A program made the position numbers and the translations under genes. A DNA stretch of 64,000 nucleotides, taken from positions 930,001 through 994,000 of the forward strand of contig NZ_SRYR01000001.1 in the NCBI RefSeq assembly GCF_004794105.1, given 5' to 3'. Position 1 is the first letter of the stretch; the number at the start of each line of letters is the position of its first letter. The notes below the pieces were generated by a model, which was given only the letters and a program-made list of their open reading frames with translations, had not been told where the DNA came from and searched no databases. This DNA comes from Clostridium sartagoforme (GTDB lineage: Bacteria > Bacillota > Clostridia > Clostridiales > Clostridiaceae). Below, in pieces: positions 17,228 to 26,436 of this stretch.

Positions 17228-17827
17228 ATGAATATAATAATTATAGCAATAGTTGTAGTATTAATTATAGTATTATTAAAAAAAAGAAAAGTTAAAGATA
17301 TTAACTTAGGAGAAGAAGAAGTTAAAAAAGTTCTTAGTAAAATATCAGGATATAAATTATTAAACGATATAATGATTAGAAAAGAAAATGGGACAAGCCA
17401 AATTGATCATATCTTAGTTGGTAAAAAGGGTGTTTTTGTAATTGAAACTAAAGATTATAGTGGAACAATAAGGGGAGAAGAGTATTCTAAATATTGGACT
17501 CAAAGTATAAATAAAAGAAAAAATCATTTTTATAATCCTATAAGGCAAAATTATGGACATGTAAAGTCTGTAGAAAAGCTTATAAAAGAAAAAGATATTT
17601 ATATATCTTTAATAGTATTTACTAATAAATCTAAGCTAAAAGGCTTAAAGACTGAAACACCAGTTATTCAAGTAAAAAAGTTAAAGAAATTTATAAGAAA
17701 ATATAAATCTAATATAAAGCTTTCAAATGATCAAATAGAAGATATATATAAGAGTTTAAAAAGAGGGAATGTACAAAGTTCTAGAGCAAGGCGAAAGCAT
17801 GTAAAAAGAATAATTAAGAATATATAA
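17228..17827 (+). CDS. NERD-domain protein with N-terminal membrane anchor
   Basis: 199 residues. A single hydrophobic helix (IIIIAIVVVLIIVLL) is followed by a nuclease-related domain with the expected pattern: NGTSQIDHILVGKKGVFVIE, ETKDYSG, then YNPIRQNYGHVKSVEKLI. The D, E-x-K residues of the nuclease-like core are present. A basic C-terminal tail follows (RARRKHVKRIIK). The NERD domain is related to restriction-endonuclease folds, but activity in stand-alone proteins is unproven. Single gene with RBS AGGAG. Confidence 0.85.
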   Translation: MNIIIIAIVVVLIIVLLKKRKVKDINLGEEEVKKVLSKISGYKLLNDIMIRKENGTSQIDHILVGKKGVFVIETKDYSGTIRGEEYSKYWTQSINKRKNHFYNPIRQNYGHVKSVEKLIKEKDIYISLIVFTNKSKLKGLKTETPVIQVKKLKKFIRKYKSNIKLSNDQIEDIYKSLKRGNVQSSRARRKHVKRIIKNI

Positions 17828-17834
17828 TAAAAAA

Positions 17835-17895
17835 TGGAGACATGTAAGTTTATTAAATAGCTTGCTCCTAAGCTATTGTAACTTATATATCTCCA
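17835..17895. terminator. Long hairpin between convergent genes
   Basis: TGGAGA (17835-17840) pairs with TCTCCA (17890-17895), with inner pairing TAAGTT/AACTTA and AATAGCTT/AAGCTATT. It serves as a shared terminator between the NERD gene and the minus-strand aldehyde dehydrogenase. Confidence 0.7.
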
Positions 17896-17935
17896 CTATA
17901 AAATTGAATGAATAAAATTATCAATCTATCGTAGC

Positions 17936-19417
17936 CTATTTAATATACATTCCACCAGGTTTTTCAGATAAATTAACGATAATGTTTTTCTTTTGAGTGT
18001 AAGCATCTAAAATAGATTTATGAGTTTCTCTACCTATTCCTGATTCCTTATATCCACCGAATGTTGCACCAGCAGGGAAAGAGTTATAAGTATTAACCCA
18101 TACACGCCCAGTTCTTATAGATTTAGCAACTCTTATAGCACGATTTATATCACGTGTGAAGACACCACCACCTAATCCATAATTACTGTCGTTTGCCATT
18201 GCAATAACTTCATCTTCAGTCTTAAATTTAATAACTACACCAACAGGTCCGAAAATTTCTTCTCTAGCAACTCTCATGTTATTATTTACATCTACTAATA
18301 AAGTAGGTTTCATAAAGTAACCATTCCTTGCATCACCTTCAACAAATCTTTCCCCACCTGTTATTACTTTAGCACCTTCATTTTTACCTATTTCTATATA
18401 TTTAAGGATTTTATTTAGTTGTGCTTCACTAACTTGGGCACCCATTTGAGTAGTAGAATCTAATGGATTTCCTACTTTAACTTTTTCAAAAGCATTAACA
18501 GCTTTTTCTATAAATTCATCATAGAAATCCTCTTGAACAAATATTCTTGATCCTGCGGAACAAACTTGACCTTGATTAAATAATATACCTAATTGAATTC
18601 CTTCTAAAGCCATATTCATGTCTGCATCACTAAAGAATATATTAGCTGATTTACCACCAAGCTCTAAGGTAGCAGGTATTATACGTTTTGCAGCAGATAG
18701 TCCAATTTCTCTACCAACTTCTGTAGAACCTGTAAATGCTAATTTATCAATTCCTTCATTATGTTGTAGATATTCACCACTCTTTGAACCTTTACCAGTT
18801 ATTATATTTATTACACCTTTTGGAACTATATCTTGAATTAGTTTCATAAACTCTAATACACTTAGTGATGTTGTACTAGATGGTTTAAATACACTTGTAT
18901 CACCAGCAGCAAGTACTGGAGCTAGTTTCCAAGCAGCCATTAAAAATGGGAAGTTCCAAGGAACAATTTGACCAACGACTCCAATTGGTTCCCTTAAGAT
19001 TAAATTTAATGTATTTTCATCTATATTACTTGCAACACCTTCATCAGCACGAATAACTCCAGCAAAATATCTAAAGTGATCAGCTGCTAAAGGAATATCA
19101 GCACCTGTAGTTTCTCTAATAGGCTTTCCATTGTCCATAGTTTCAATTGTTGCTAAATATTCAGCATTATTATCTATAATGTCTGCAATTTTATTTAATA
19201 TAATAGCTCTTTCAGCAGGGGTTGTCTTACCCCAAGTTTCAAAAGCTTTTCTTGCTGCTTTAACAGCATCATCTACATCTTTTTCAGTAGCATCAGCAAT
19301 TTCTGATAGTAATTCTCCATTTGCTGGATTATATGTCTTTATTGTTGTACCATCTGAAGAGTCTTTCCATTCACCACCAATATATAATTGGTATTTTTCT
19401 TGAATTTTAATATTCAT
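17936..19417 (-). CDS. NAD(P)-dependent aldehyde dehydrogenase
   Basis: 493 residues, full length for the family. Cofactor and catalytic motifs: VGQIVPWNFPFLMAAWK, the GSTEVGREIG loop, general-base glutamate in LELGGKSANIFF, and nucleophile cysteine in FNQGQVCSAGSRIFV; C-terminal FGGYKESGIGRE. Closest in pattern to AldA/DhaS-like ALDHs that oxidise small aldehydes such as acetaldehyde or betaine aldehyde. Monocistronic; a long dyad lies in the upstream region. Confidence 0.9.
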   Translation of the reverse strand: MNIKIQEKYQLYIGGEWKDSSDGTTIKTYNPANGELLSEIADATEKDVDDAVKAARKAFETWGKTTPAERAIILNKIADIIDNNAEYLATIETMDNGKPIRETTGADIPLAADHFRYFAGVIRADEGVASNIDENTLNLILREPIGVVGQIVPWNFPFLMAAWKLAPVLAAGDTSVFKPSSTTSLSVLEFMKLIQDIVPKGVINIITGKGSKSGEYLQHNEGIDKLAFTGSTEVGREIGLSAAKRIIPATLELGGKSANIFFSDADMNMALEGIQLGILFNQGQVCSAGSRIFVQEDFYDEFIEKAVNAFEKVKVGNPLDSTTQMGAQVSEAQLNKILKYIEIGKNEGAKVITGGERFVEGDARNGYFMKPTLLVDVNNNMRVAREEIFGPVGVVIKFKTEDEVIAMANDSNYGLGGGVFTRDINRAIRVAKSIRTGRVWVNTYNSFPAGATFGGYKESGIGRETHKSILDAYTQKKNIIVNLSEKPGGMYIK

Positions 19418-19439
19418 ATATTCTCCTCCTTAAATGATT

Positions 19440-19496
19440 ATTATCTTTATACATATAATTGTATTATTGTTGGTAATTATATGCAAATAAGATAAT
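19440..19496. promoter_or_regulatory. Imperfect inverted repeat upstream of aldehyde dehydrogenase
   Basis: ATTATCTT...CATATAATT pairs with AATTATATG...AAGATAAT across 19440-19496, within the 5' region of the minus-strand gene. It could be an operator or leader hairpin. No known regulator motif is recognised. Confidence 0.35.
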
Positions 19497-19653
19497 GATT
19501 TAACAATAACTCTAAAATAACAAATAATAATTATTATTGACTAATTAATACTAGAAGTAGTAAAATAAGTATTGATATGATAATTATAACTTTAATTGAA
19601 TTTAATTTTATTAAAGTTTATAGGTTTTAAATAATAAAAGGAAGTGTGGAAAC

Positions 19654-19851
19654 ATGTCAAAGACAATAGTACAAGTGTTAGACGATGCACCCCTTATTTT
19701 AAAGGGTGACTTAGAATTAGTAGATGGAGAAGGAAAAGTTATTGAAACTACTTCAGAACTTCATTTATGTAGATGCGGCTTATCAAAGAACAAGCCTTAT
19801 TGTGATGGATCACATAGAGGAAACCTTGAAAGCAAAGTTCGCGCAAAGTAA
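19654..19851 (+). CDS. CDGSH iron-sulfur domain protein
   Basis: 65 residues, RBS GGAAGTG before ATG 19654. The [2Fe-2S] ligands are C39, C41, C50 and H54 (LCRCG ... YCDGSH), with the classic [13 protein letters not shown] motif. Bacterial single-domain members are small redox or cluster-transfer proteins in the cytosol; the exact role here is not known. Monocistronic with its own terminator. Confidence 0.92.
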   Translation: MSKTIVQVLDDAPLILKGDLELVDGEGKVIETTSELHLCRCGLSKNKPYCDGSHRGNLESKVRAK

Positions 19852-19857
19852 AATTAT

Positions 19858-19889
19858 AAAAAGGGTTAAGATTTTCTTAGCCCTTTTTT
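19858..19889 (+). terminator. Terminator after CDGSH gene
   Basis: Stem AAAAGGGTTAAG/CTTAGCCCTTTT with a following T run. Confidence 0.85.
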
Positions 19890-20007
19890 TATTTAAAGAT
19901 TATTTAATTTGTTTAGAAAAAAGCAATAAATATAAGATAATAAGACTTATTTTAGAATTTGTATAAAATTAAGGCGAATATAGTATCTTTTTTAAGAATA
20001 ACTAATG

Positions 20008-20036
20008 TCGACATTAAAGATAGCTAGGATTATAAT
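20008..20036 (+). promoter_or_regulatory. Promoter for kup
   Basis: -35 TCGACA (20008-20013), 17-bp spacer, -10 TATAAT (20031-20036), 50 bases before the start codon. The short leader leaves no room for a c-di-AMP (ydaO) riboswitch. Confidence 0.6.
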
Positions 20037-20085
20037 GAGAAAATTAAAGTTATTTTATGGTAAGTAAATAAAGGAGATAATTAAA

Positions 20086-22023
20086 ATGAACAAAAAAATT
20101 ACTGTAGCATCGTTACTTGTAGCATTAGGTATTGTATATGGAGATATTGGTACTTCGCCACTCTATGTTATGAAATCTATGTTAGGAGTAAATAATGGTT
20201 ATGTGTCAAAAGAACTAATTTTAGGAGGCGTATCTTTAGTTTTTTGGACATTAACACTACAAACTACTATAAAATATGTAATGATAACTTTAGAGGCAGA
20301 TAATAAAGGTGAAGGTGGAATATTTTCTTTATACACACTTGTTAGAAAAAATGCAAAATGGTTAATTGTACCAGCTGTAATTGGTGGATCAACATTATTA
20401 GCAGATGGGATGATTACACCTCCAGTAACTGTAACATCTGCTATAGAAGGTTTAACTCTTGTTTTTCCAATAGAAACTAAGGGAATAATTATAATTGTAA
20501 TTAGCATATTAACTGTCCTATTTATGCTTCAAAGATTTGGTACAGATGTAATTGGAAAAGTCTTTGGACCAATGATGGTAATTTGGTTTTTAATGTTATT
20601 AATACTTGGCTTCAGTCAATTGATGCAATATCCAAGCATACTAAAAGCTTTAAATCCCTATTATGGGCTACATCTATTATTTACTAGTCCAAGAAGTGTT
20701 TATATTTTAGGGGCTGTATTCTTATGTACAACTGGAGCAGAAGCTCTCTATTCAGATTTAGGACACTGTGGAAAGAAGAATATACACTATACATGGGTAT
20801 TTGTAAAAGTATGTTTAGTAGTGAATTATCTAGGACAAGGAGCATATCTTCTATTAAGAGAAGGAAAGGTAATAGATTCAAATCCATTTTTTTTAATCAT
20901 GCCAAGCTGGTTTGTAGTTACAGGAACAATGATCGCAACAATTGCGGCAATTATTGCAAGTCAAGCTTTAATTACAGGATCATTTACTCTTGTTTCTGAA
21001 GCAATAAAATTAAATATGTTCCCGAAACTTCAAGTTAGATATCCAAATGATGATAAAGGTAAAATTTATATACCAGCAGTTAATTATTTACTTTATATCG
21101 GATGTGTACTATTAGTTTTGAAATTTCAAAAATCAGAAAATATGGAAGCTGCATATGGTTTAGCTATTACAATCACAATGTTAATGACAACTATATTATT
21201 GAGTCAGTATTTAAGTCATAATAAAAATAAAAAAATTATGTCAAAAATAGTATTTATAATATTTATGATTATTGAAGTGAGTTTCTTATATGCAAATTTA
21301 TTTAAATTCATACATGGTGGATATGTTACTATTATAATTTCTGGCGCACTTATTTTCTTGATGTATATTTGGATATATGGAACAAAAATAAGGAAGAGAT
21401 TTAATGAGTATGCTACTATATTAGATTTCAAAAATCATTTAAAATCTTTAAAAGAAGATGAAGAACTTCCTTTATATGCAACAAACCTTGTATATTTAAC
21501 TGAATCACAAAATTATAAAGAAATAGAAAGAAAAATTATATATTCTATTTTCAATAAACAACCTAAAAGAGCAAAGTTCTATTGGTTTATTAATGTTAAA
21601 GTAACAGATGAGCCATATACAACTTCATATAGTGTACAAACTATTGTGCCTAATGAGGCTTTTAGTATACAGTTTATTCTTGGATTTAGGGTAGATCAAA
21701 AAATAAATCTATTCTTACATCAAATAATACAAGATTTAGTTAAATCTGGAGAAGTAAAATATACTCCTAAAGACTATATGGTAGGATATAATGGGAAATG
21801 TGTAGTTGGAGATTTTAAATTTGTATTGTTAGAAGAAACTCTTTCTAATGAGAGTGAACTATCAAGGTGGGATAATTTTATAACTAGTAGCAAATTACTA
21901 ATTAAGAAAATTACTGTTTCACCAGCTAAATGGTTTGGAATAGATACTAGTGTTGTTAAAATAGAAAAAGTTCCAATAATAATAGGAAATAAAGAGACAA
22001 TAACTTTAAGAAGGATAGATTAG
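20086..22023 (+). CDS. kup: KUP/HAK/KT family potassium uptake protein
   Basis: 645 residues with the family start GIVYGDIGTSPLYVMKSM, about 12 membrane helices over residues 1-430 and a cytoplasmic C-terminal domain of about 200 residues. Conserved segments: ADNKGEGGIFSLYTLVR, ADGMITPPVTVTSAIEGL, ALYSDLGHCG. Kup proteins are proton-coupled potassium importers and in firmicutes are often inhibited by c-di-AMP. RBS AAGGAG before ATG 20086. Single gene. Confidence 0.95.
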   Translation: MNKKITVASLLVALGIVYGDIGTSPLYVMKSMLGVNNGYVSKELILGGVSLVFWTLTLQTTIKYVMITLEADNKGEGGIFSLYTLVRKNAKWLIVPAVIGGSTLLADGMITPPVTVTSAIEGLTLVFPIETKGIIIIVISILTVLFMLQRFGTDVIGKVFGPMMVIWFLMLLILGFSQLMQYPSILKALNPYYGLHLLFTSPRSVYILGAVFLCTTGAEALYSDLGHCGKKNIHYTWVFVKVCLVVNYLGQGAYLLLREGKVIDSNPFFLIMPSWFVVTGTMIATIAAIIASQALITGSFTLVSEAIKLNMFPKLQVRYPNDDKGKIYIPAVNYLLYIGCVLLVLKFQKSENMEAAYGLAITITMLMTTILLSQYLSHNKNKKIMSKIVFIIFMIIEVSFLYANLFKFIHGGYVTIIISGALIFLMYIWIYGTKIRKRFNEYATILDFKNHLKSLKEDEELPLYATNLVYLTESQNYKEIERKIIYSIFNKQPKRAKFYWFINVKVTDEPYTTSYSVQTIVPNEAFSIQFILGFRVDQKINLFLHQIIQDLVKSGEVKYTPKDYMVGYNGKCVVGDFKFVLLEETLSNESELSRWDNFITSSKLLIKKITVSPAKWFGIDTSVVKIEKVPIIIGNKETITLRRID

Positions 22024-22027
22024 TTTT

Positions 22028-22131
22028 AATGGGTCTTCACATTAAGAAATTTAAGTAGGATATATAGTACAAGCTATGTAGGTTAAATTGCTGTATATCG
22101 TGTTTAAATCTTTAAATGTGATAGACCCATT
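22028..22131. repeat. 104-nt foldback element downstream of kup
   Basis: AATGGGTCT (22028-22036) pairs with AGACCCATT (22123-22131), followed inward by CACATT/AATGTG, an AT-rich section, and GATATATAG/CTGTATATC near the tip. The whole element folds on itself. There is no T run after it, so it is not a standard terminator. It might be a structured 3' end, a small RNA or a miniature inverted-repeat element. Confidence 0.45.
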
Positions 22132-22139
22132 TCAATTAT

Positions 22140-22491
22140 ACGAAAAATAGTATATTATAGACATAAGATATTTAATAATAACTTTTATTATATAAAATCT
22201 AATATCTGCTGAAGTCTTAATTATATAGAGCTTGGTATAATAAAAGATTCTAAGTTAAAAATAACTATATGTTTAGATAAATAATTTACGCCTTGTAGTC
22301 TTATAGAATTTTAAGTGAAAAATAATTTAAAAGTAAATTACATCAATTGAAAGCATCGTTTTTAATTTCTATATAAGCTGACTATATGCTTAATTAACTA
22401 AAGCATTTTACTTATTAAATACAATTTAATATGATGTGAGAAATTTTTATAACTTATATAGAATATACTTCAATAAAGAAAGGAAGAGAAA
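22140..22491. other. Intergenic region upstream of selO
   Basis: About 350 AT-rich bases without a convincing ORF, riboswitch or palindrome. The RBS AAAGGAAGAG for selO is at its end. Confidence 0.4.
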
Positions 22492-23955
22492 ATGGAAGAG
22501 AAAAATATAAATTTTAATTTTGATAATAGCTACGTAAAACTTTCAGATATTTTTTATAGTATTCAAAATCCTAATAAAGTGCCAGATCCTAAATTAGCTG
22601 TATTAAATAATGATTTAGCAGAGAATTTAGGCCTGAATGCAAAAGCATTAGAATCTGATATTGGTATAGATATACTATCAGGTAATAAAATTTACGAAGG
22701 TTCTAACCCAATTGCTCAGGCTTATGCAGGACATCAATTTGGATATTTTACAATGCTTGGAGATGGAAGAGCAATTTTACTAGGAGAGCATATAACTCCT
22801 AAAGGAGAAAGGGTAGATATTCAACTTAAGGGTTCAGGATTAACACCCTATTCAAGAGGTGGGGATGGAAAGGCAGCTCTTGGACCAATGATAAGAGAGT
22901 ATATAATAAGCGAAGCAATGTTTGGATTAGGAATCCCGACTACAAGAGGCTTAGCTGTTGTAAAAACTGGAGATTCAATAGTTAGAGAGAAAATAGAACC
23001 AGGTGCAATACTTACAAGAATAGCTTCAAGTCATATAAGAGTTGGAACATTTCAATATGCAGCTCAATACACAAGTTTAAATAATTTAAAAGAGCTTGCA
23101 GATTACACTATAAATAGGCATTATAAAGAAGCTCTTGATACAGAAAATAAATATCTCTACTTACTTGAAGAAGTAATAAGGAAGCAAAGTGATTTAATAG
23201 CTAAATGGCTACATGTTGGATTTATTCATGGAGTGATGAATACAGATAATATGAGTATAAGTGGAGAAACCATTGATTATGGTCCATGCGCATTTATAGA
23301 TAAATATGATCCAAATACGGTCTTTAGTTCTATAGATAGTCAAGGAAGATATGCATATGGAAATCAGCCTTATATTGCTGCATGGAATCTTGCTAGATTT
23401 GCAGAAACTCTTATACCTTTATTAGATGATGATAAGGAAAAGGCTGTAAAGTTAGCTCAAGATGCTATTTTGAAATTTAATTATATTTATAAAGAAAAGT
23501 ATATTTCCGGAATGAGATTAAAACTTGGTTTATTTACTGAAGAAAAAGAAGATGAAAATTTAATATACGAATTATTAGGATTGATGCAAAAATATAAATT
23601 AGATTATACTAATACCTTTAGAAGTTTAACTTTAAATAAACTTTCAGAAGAAGAAATATTTGAAAAAGATGATTTTAAAGTTTGGAATAAAAAATGGAGT
23701 GAAAGATTAGATAAAGAAGGAAAATCACAAGAAGAAGTTACTAATCTTATGAAAAGTGTAAATCCTTCAGTGATACCAAGAAATCATAGGGTGGAAGAAG
23801 CGATAGAAGCAGCTGTAAAGAAAGATGATTATAGCATTATGAAAAAGCTCTTAGAAGTTTTAGAAAATCCTTATGATTATAGCGATAAGCAAGAAGAATA
23901 TACTAAATTACCTAAAGAAACTAAAATTCCTTATAGAACTTTTTGTGGTACTTAA
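22492..23955 (+). CDS. selO: Protein adenylyltransferase SelO (YdiU family)
   Basis: 487 residues. Hallmarks: [85 protein letters not shown] and the C-terminal YRTFCGT. SelO is a pseudokinase-fold enzyme that transfers AMP from ATP to Ser/Thr/Tyr of target proteins, linked to redox stress. Here the C-terminus has the CGT form, not a selenocysteine. Single gene followed by a terminator. Confidence 0.93.
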   Translation: MEEKNINFNFDNSYVKLSDIFYSIQNPNKVPDPKLAVLNNDLAENLGLNAKALESDIGIDILSGNKIYEGSNPIAQAYAGHQFGYFTMLGDGRAILLGEHITPKGERVDIQLKGSGLTPYSRGGDGKAALGPMIREYIISEAMFGLGIPTTRGLAVVKTGDSIVREKIEPGAILTRIASSHIRVGTFQYAAQYTSLNNLKELADYTINRHYKEALDTENKYLYLLEEVIRKQSDLIAKWLHVGFIHGVMNTDNMSISGETIDYGPCAFIDKYDPNTVFSSIDSQGRYAYGNQPYIAAWNLARFAETLIPLLDDDKEKAVKLAQDAILKFNYIYKEKYISGMRLKLGLFTEEKEDENLIYELLGLMQKYKLDYTNTFRSLTLNKLSEEEIFEKDDFKVWNKKWSERLDKEGKSQEEVTNLMKSVNPSVIPRNHRVEEAIEAAVKKDDYSIMKKLLEVLENPYDYSDKQEEYTKLPKETKIPYRTFCGT

Positions 23956-23983
23956 AATATTAAACTGAATAATAAAGCTATAT

Positions 23984-24018
23984 AAAAATCACAGTAATTT
24001 TAATTTACTGTGATTTTT
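23984..24018 (+). terminator. Terminator after selO
   Basis: Perfect 14-bp stem AAAAATCACAGTAA/TTACTGTGATTTTT followed by more T. Confidence 0.85.
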
Positions 24019-24071
24019 AATTTTTAGAATTTGAGTAGTTTAAAAGAGGCTTTATTAAAAGTAAATCAATA

Positions 24072-24126
24072 AAATACGAACATTTTATACAATTAACTTG
24101 AAAATATTCGATTGTAGTGCTATGAT
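24072..24126 (+). promoter_or_regulatory. PurR-like boxes and promoter of purine permease/PRTase operon
   Basis: Box 1 has core CGAAC (24077-24081) in an AT context; box 2 is inverted, core ATTCG (24106-24110), about 18 bp away, close to the 16-17 bp of Bacillus PurBox pairs. Box 2 lies in the spacer of a promoter: -35 TTGAAA (24098-24103), 17-bp spacer, -10 TATGAT (24121-24126). The downstream genes fit a purine regulon. Confidence 0.5.
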
Positions 24127-24263
24127 GTTATTGGAAGAAAATACTGTTACAGTATATTTCATGTAATGAGAAATGGAAAATATGATTAAAAATATTTTCA
24201 ATTTATTTACACTTATTTTCTTAGCATGAAGTGAATGGGCAGAATAAAAGGGGGAAAACAACT

Positions 24264-25316
24264 ATGTCAGACTTTATTACTGACTTTCTAGCAATCATAG
24301 GAGTTGTTCTAAATGGACTACCACAGGGATTATTAGCGTTAACATTTGGATTTGCATCAATACCAACAGCATTCGCTTTTTTAGTAGGTGCTATAGGTAA
24401 TCTGGTAACAGGTTCTGTTGCACCAATATCTTTTCAAGCTGAGACTATAACATATGCAGGTACAGCTGGTAAGGATATGAAAGAAAGGCTGTCAATGATA
24501 TTTATTGGGGCAGTTATAATGACTTTAATAGGAATGTTCGGATTTTTAGGTAAAATTGTAGATTTTATAGGTCCAACAATAACTTCAGGTATGATGGCTG
24601 GAGTAGGAATTATGCTTGCTAAAGTATCTATGGACATGCTTAGAGATGATAAAAAAGTAGGAGCTGCTTCATTAATAAGTGCAGTAGTTATGTACTTTGC
24701 TACAAATGACTTAGTATTAACTATTACTGTTTCAGTTGTTATTTCAAGTATTGTTGGAAATATTTTAAATAAGGAAATGAGAAATGTAGAAATTCCAAAA
24801 GAAAAAGTAGAGAAGAAAAAGCTTACTTTTAATGCCAGAATTTTAAGAGGAGCACTAGGAATGGTGTGTTTAAATATTGGATCAAATATAGCTTTTGGAC
24901 AAATTACAGGAGATATGGCTAAAACTAATGTAAATATAGATCACCTTTCAGTAATAAGTAGTGTAGCTGATATGGGTTCAGCACTATTTGGTGGTGCGCC
25001 AGTTGAATCAATAATATCTGCAACAGGTAGTGCTCCACATCCATTAGCATCTGGAGTAATAATGATGTTAATTATGGCAGCAATCTTATTCTTTGGATTA
25101 TTGCCTAAGATAGGTAAATATGTGCCAGCACAATCAATTAGCGGTTTCTTATTTGTATTAGGAATATTAGTAACTGTACCAGGGAATGCAGCAAGTGCTT
25201 TAGCTGGAGCTGATAGTCTAGTTGGAGGAGTTACTATGGGCGTAACTGCGATTTCAGATCCATTTTTCGGAATGCTAGCAGGTGTTATAACTAGATTTGC
25301 ACAAGGATTATTTTAG
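24264..25316 (+). CDS. NCS2-like purine/pyrimidine permease
   Basis: 350 residues from ATG 24264, set by AGGGGG 8 bases upstream; the in-frame GTG at 24231 is rejected. About 10-12 membrane helices, glycine and alanine rich, with GPTITSGMMAGVGIMLAK and FGGAPVESIISATGSAPHP, which resembles the NCS2/AzgA substrate motif region. It is shorter than typical NCS2 proteins (about 430), so it may be a divergent branch. Its operon partner is a phosphoribosyltransferase, which supports nucleobase uptake. Confidence 0.65.
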   Translation: MSDFITDFLAIIGVVLNGLPQGLLALTFGFASIPTAFAFLVGAIGNLVTGSVAPISFQAETITYAGTAGKDMKERLSMIFIGAVIMTLIGMFGFLGKIVDFIGPTITSGMMAGVGIMLAKVSMDMLRDDKKVGAASLISAVVMYFATNDLVLTITVSVVISSIVGNILNKEMRNVEIPKEKVEKKKLTFNARILRGALGMVCLNIGSNIAFGQITGDMAKTNVNIDHLSVISSVADMGSALFGGAPVESIISATGSAPHPLASGVIMMLIMAAILFFGLLPKIGKYVPAQSISGFLFVLGILVTVPGNAASALAGADSLVGGVTMGVTAISDPFFGMLAGVITRFAQGLF

Positions 25317-25329
25317 GGGGTAAATAATA

Positions 25330-25896
25330 ATGAGTACATATAATTTGGAATTACTTTCATTAAAAAGAGAATTACCTTTAATGAAAATTAAAGAAGATTT
25401 AGCTATAGCAAGTTTTGTAATATTAGGTGATACAGAATTAGTAGAAGTAGTTTCACCTACAATAGCAGAAAGGTTAAAAGATATAGATGTAATAGTTACA
25501 GCAGAAGCAAAAGGAATTCCTTTAGCATATGAGATTTCTAAACTTTTAGGAATGAAAGAATTTATAGTTGCTAGAAAGAGTATAAAATCTTATATGGATT
25601 CACCAATAACTGAAGAAGTTAATTCAATAACTACACAAAACAAACAATTTTTATGCTTAGATAAAATTGATGCAGAAAAAATTAAGGGAAAGAAAGTTGC
25701 AATAATAGATGATGTTATTTCAACAGGAGAATCATTAAGAAGTGTAGAAAGCTTAGTTGAAAAAGTAGGTGGAATAGTAAAGGCAAAGGCAGCAATATTA
25801 GCTGAAGGAGATGCAGCTAATAGAGATGATATTATATTTATTAAGAGACTTCCATTGTTTAGTGTAAGCAAGGAAGGTAAATTTACAGAGATTTAG
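25330..25896 (+). CDS. Purine phosphoribosyltransferase (Apt/Xpt-like)
   Basis: 188 residues. The PRPP-binding motif is VAIIDDVISTGESL (about residues 119-132), preceded by VTAEAKGIPLAYEISKLL and FIVARKS, the order seen in adenine/xanthine phosphoribosyltransferases. It would convert an imported base plus PRPP to the nucleotide, trapping it. It lies 13 bases after the permease in the same operon. Base specificity cannot be read from sequence alone. Confidence 0.85.
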   Translation: MSTYNLELLSLKRELPLMKIKEDLAIASFVILGDTELVEVVSPTIAERLKDIDVIVTAEAKGIPLAYEISKLLGMKEFIVARKSIKSYMDSPITEEVNSITTQNKQFLCLDKIDAEKIKGKKVAIIDDVISTGESLRSVESLVEKVGGIVKAKAAILAEGDAANRDDIIFIKRLPLFSVSKEGKFTEI

Positions 25897-25899
25897 GTG

Positions 25900-25927
25900 A
25901 AAAAGGGATGTTTATACATCCCTTTTT
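25900..25927 (+). terminator. Terminator of purine operon
   Basis: Perfect stem AAAAAGGGATGT/ACATCCCTTTTT with a four-base loop. Confidence 0.9.
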
Positions 25928-26124
25928 AATTTATAAATGGAATATAAATTAGTTTCTATTCAATTTAATATAGATACACTATTTTATAAGTATAATCTTA
26001 GTATTGTAAATCCTGATTGAATTTGAAATGTATTGGTATTTTATGAAGATATTTATTGTGATATAATTTATTAATAAAAAAACACATTAAATACATAAAT
26101 ATAAACATAATAGGAGTGATAAAA

Positions 26125-26271
26125 ATGACATACTACTGTCCAGAGTGTGGAAATGAAGTTGAATGTATTCAAGGTTGTGGATCTACAGGCTATTTTTGCA
26201 ATAAGTGCAACAAACTAATATCAAGCAAGGCTATATTAACGGAAGCTCCAACTAAAAAAGATAAAGAATAG
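26125..26271 (+). CDS. 48-residue zinc-ribbon protein (YfgJ-like)
   Basis: MTYYCPECGNEVECIQGCGS opens a protein with cysteine pairs C5/C8, C14/C18 and C25/C28 (FCNKC), matching small double zinc-ribbon proteins of the YfgJ type. RBS AGGAG precedes ATG 26125. Its role is unknown; such ribbons bind zinc and may contact nucleic acid or protein. A strong terminator follows. Confidence 0.75.
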   Translation: MTYYCPECGNEVECIQGCGSTGYFCNKCNKLISSKAILTEAPTKKDKE

Positions 26272-26313
26272 AAAGTTTAGATTGCATAGGAGTCTTTAAA
26301 TTTAGAATTACTG

Positions 26314-26366
26314 GCAAAGATAAATAGACGATTAAATAAACATAGTCTATTTATTTTTGCTTTTTA
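26314..26366 (+). terminator. Terminator after zinc-ribbon gene
   Basis: GCAAAGATAAATAGAC (26314-26329) pairs with GTCTATTTATTTTTGC (26345-26360), then TTTTTA. Confidence 0.85.
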
Positions 26367-26436
26367 TTCGTATTTTAAATGGGAAATATAGTATAATTAA
26401 CATGTTAGTTATTATTTCATTAAAGGGGTGGGTAAT

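Noticed and set aside
19724-19966. 80-residue ORF overlapping the CDGSH gene
   Set aside because: Shadow frame running through the terminator; the CDGSH frame has clear motifs and RBS.
20037-20085. c-di-AMP riboswitch for kup
   Set aside because: The leader after the -10 is only about 45 bases, too short, and lacks the conserved motifs.
24127-24263. Purine riboswitch ahead of the purine permease
   Set aside because: No CTACC or TATAA core elements and no P1-P3 helices; only short AT hairpins are present. PurR-like boxes fit better.
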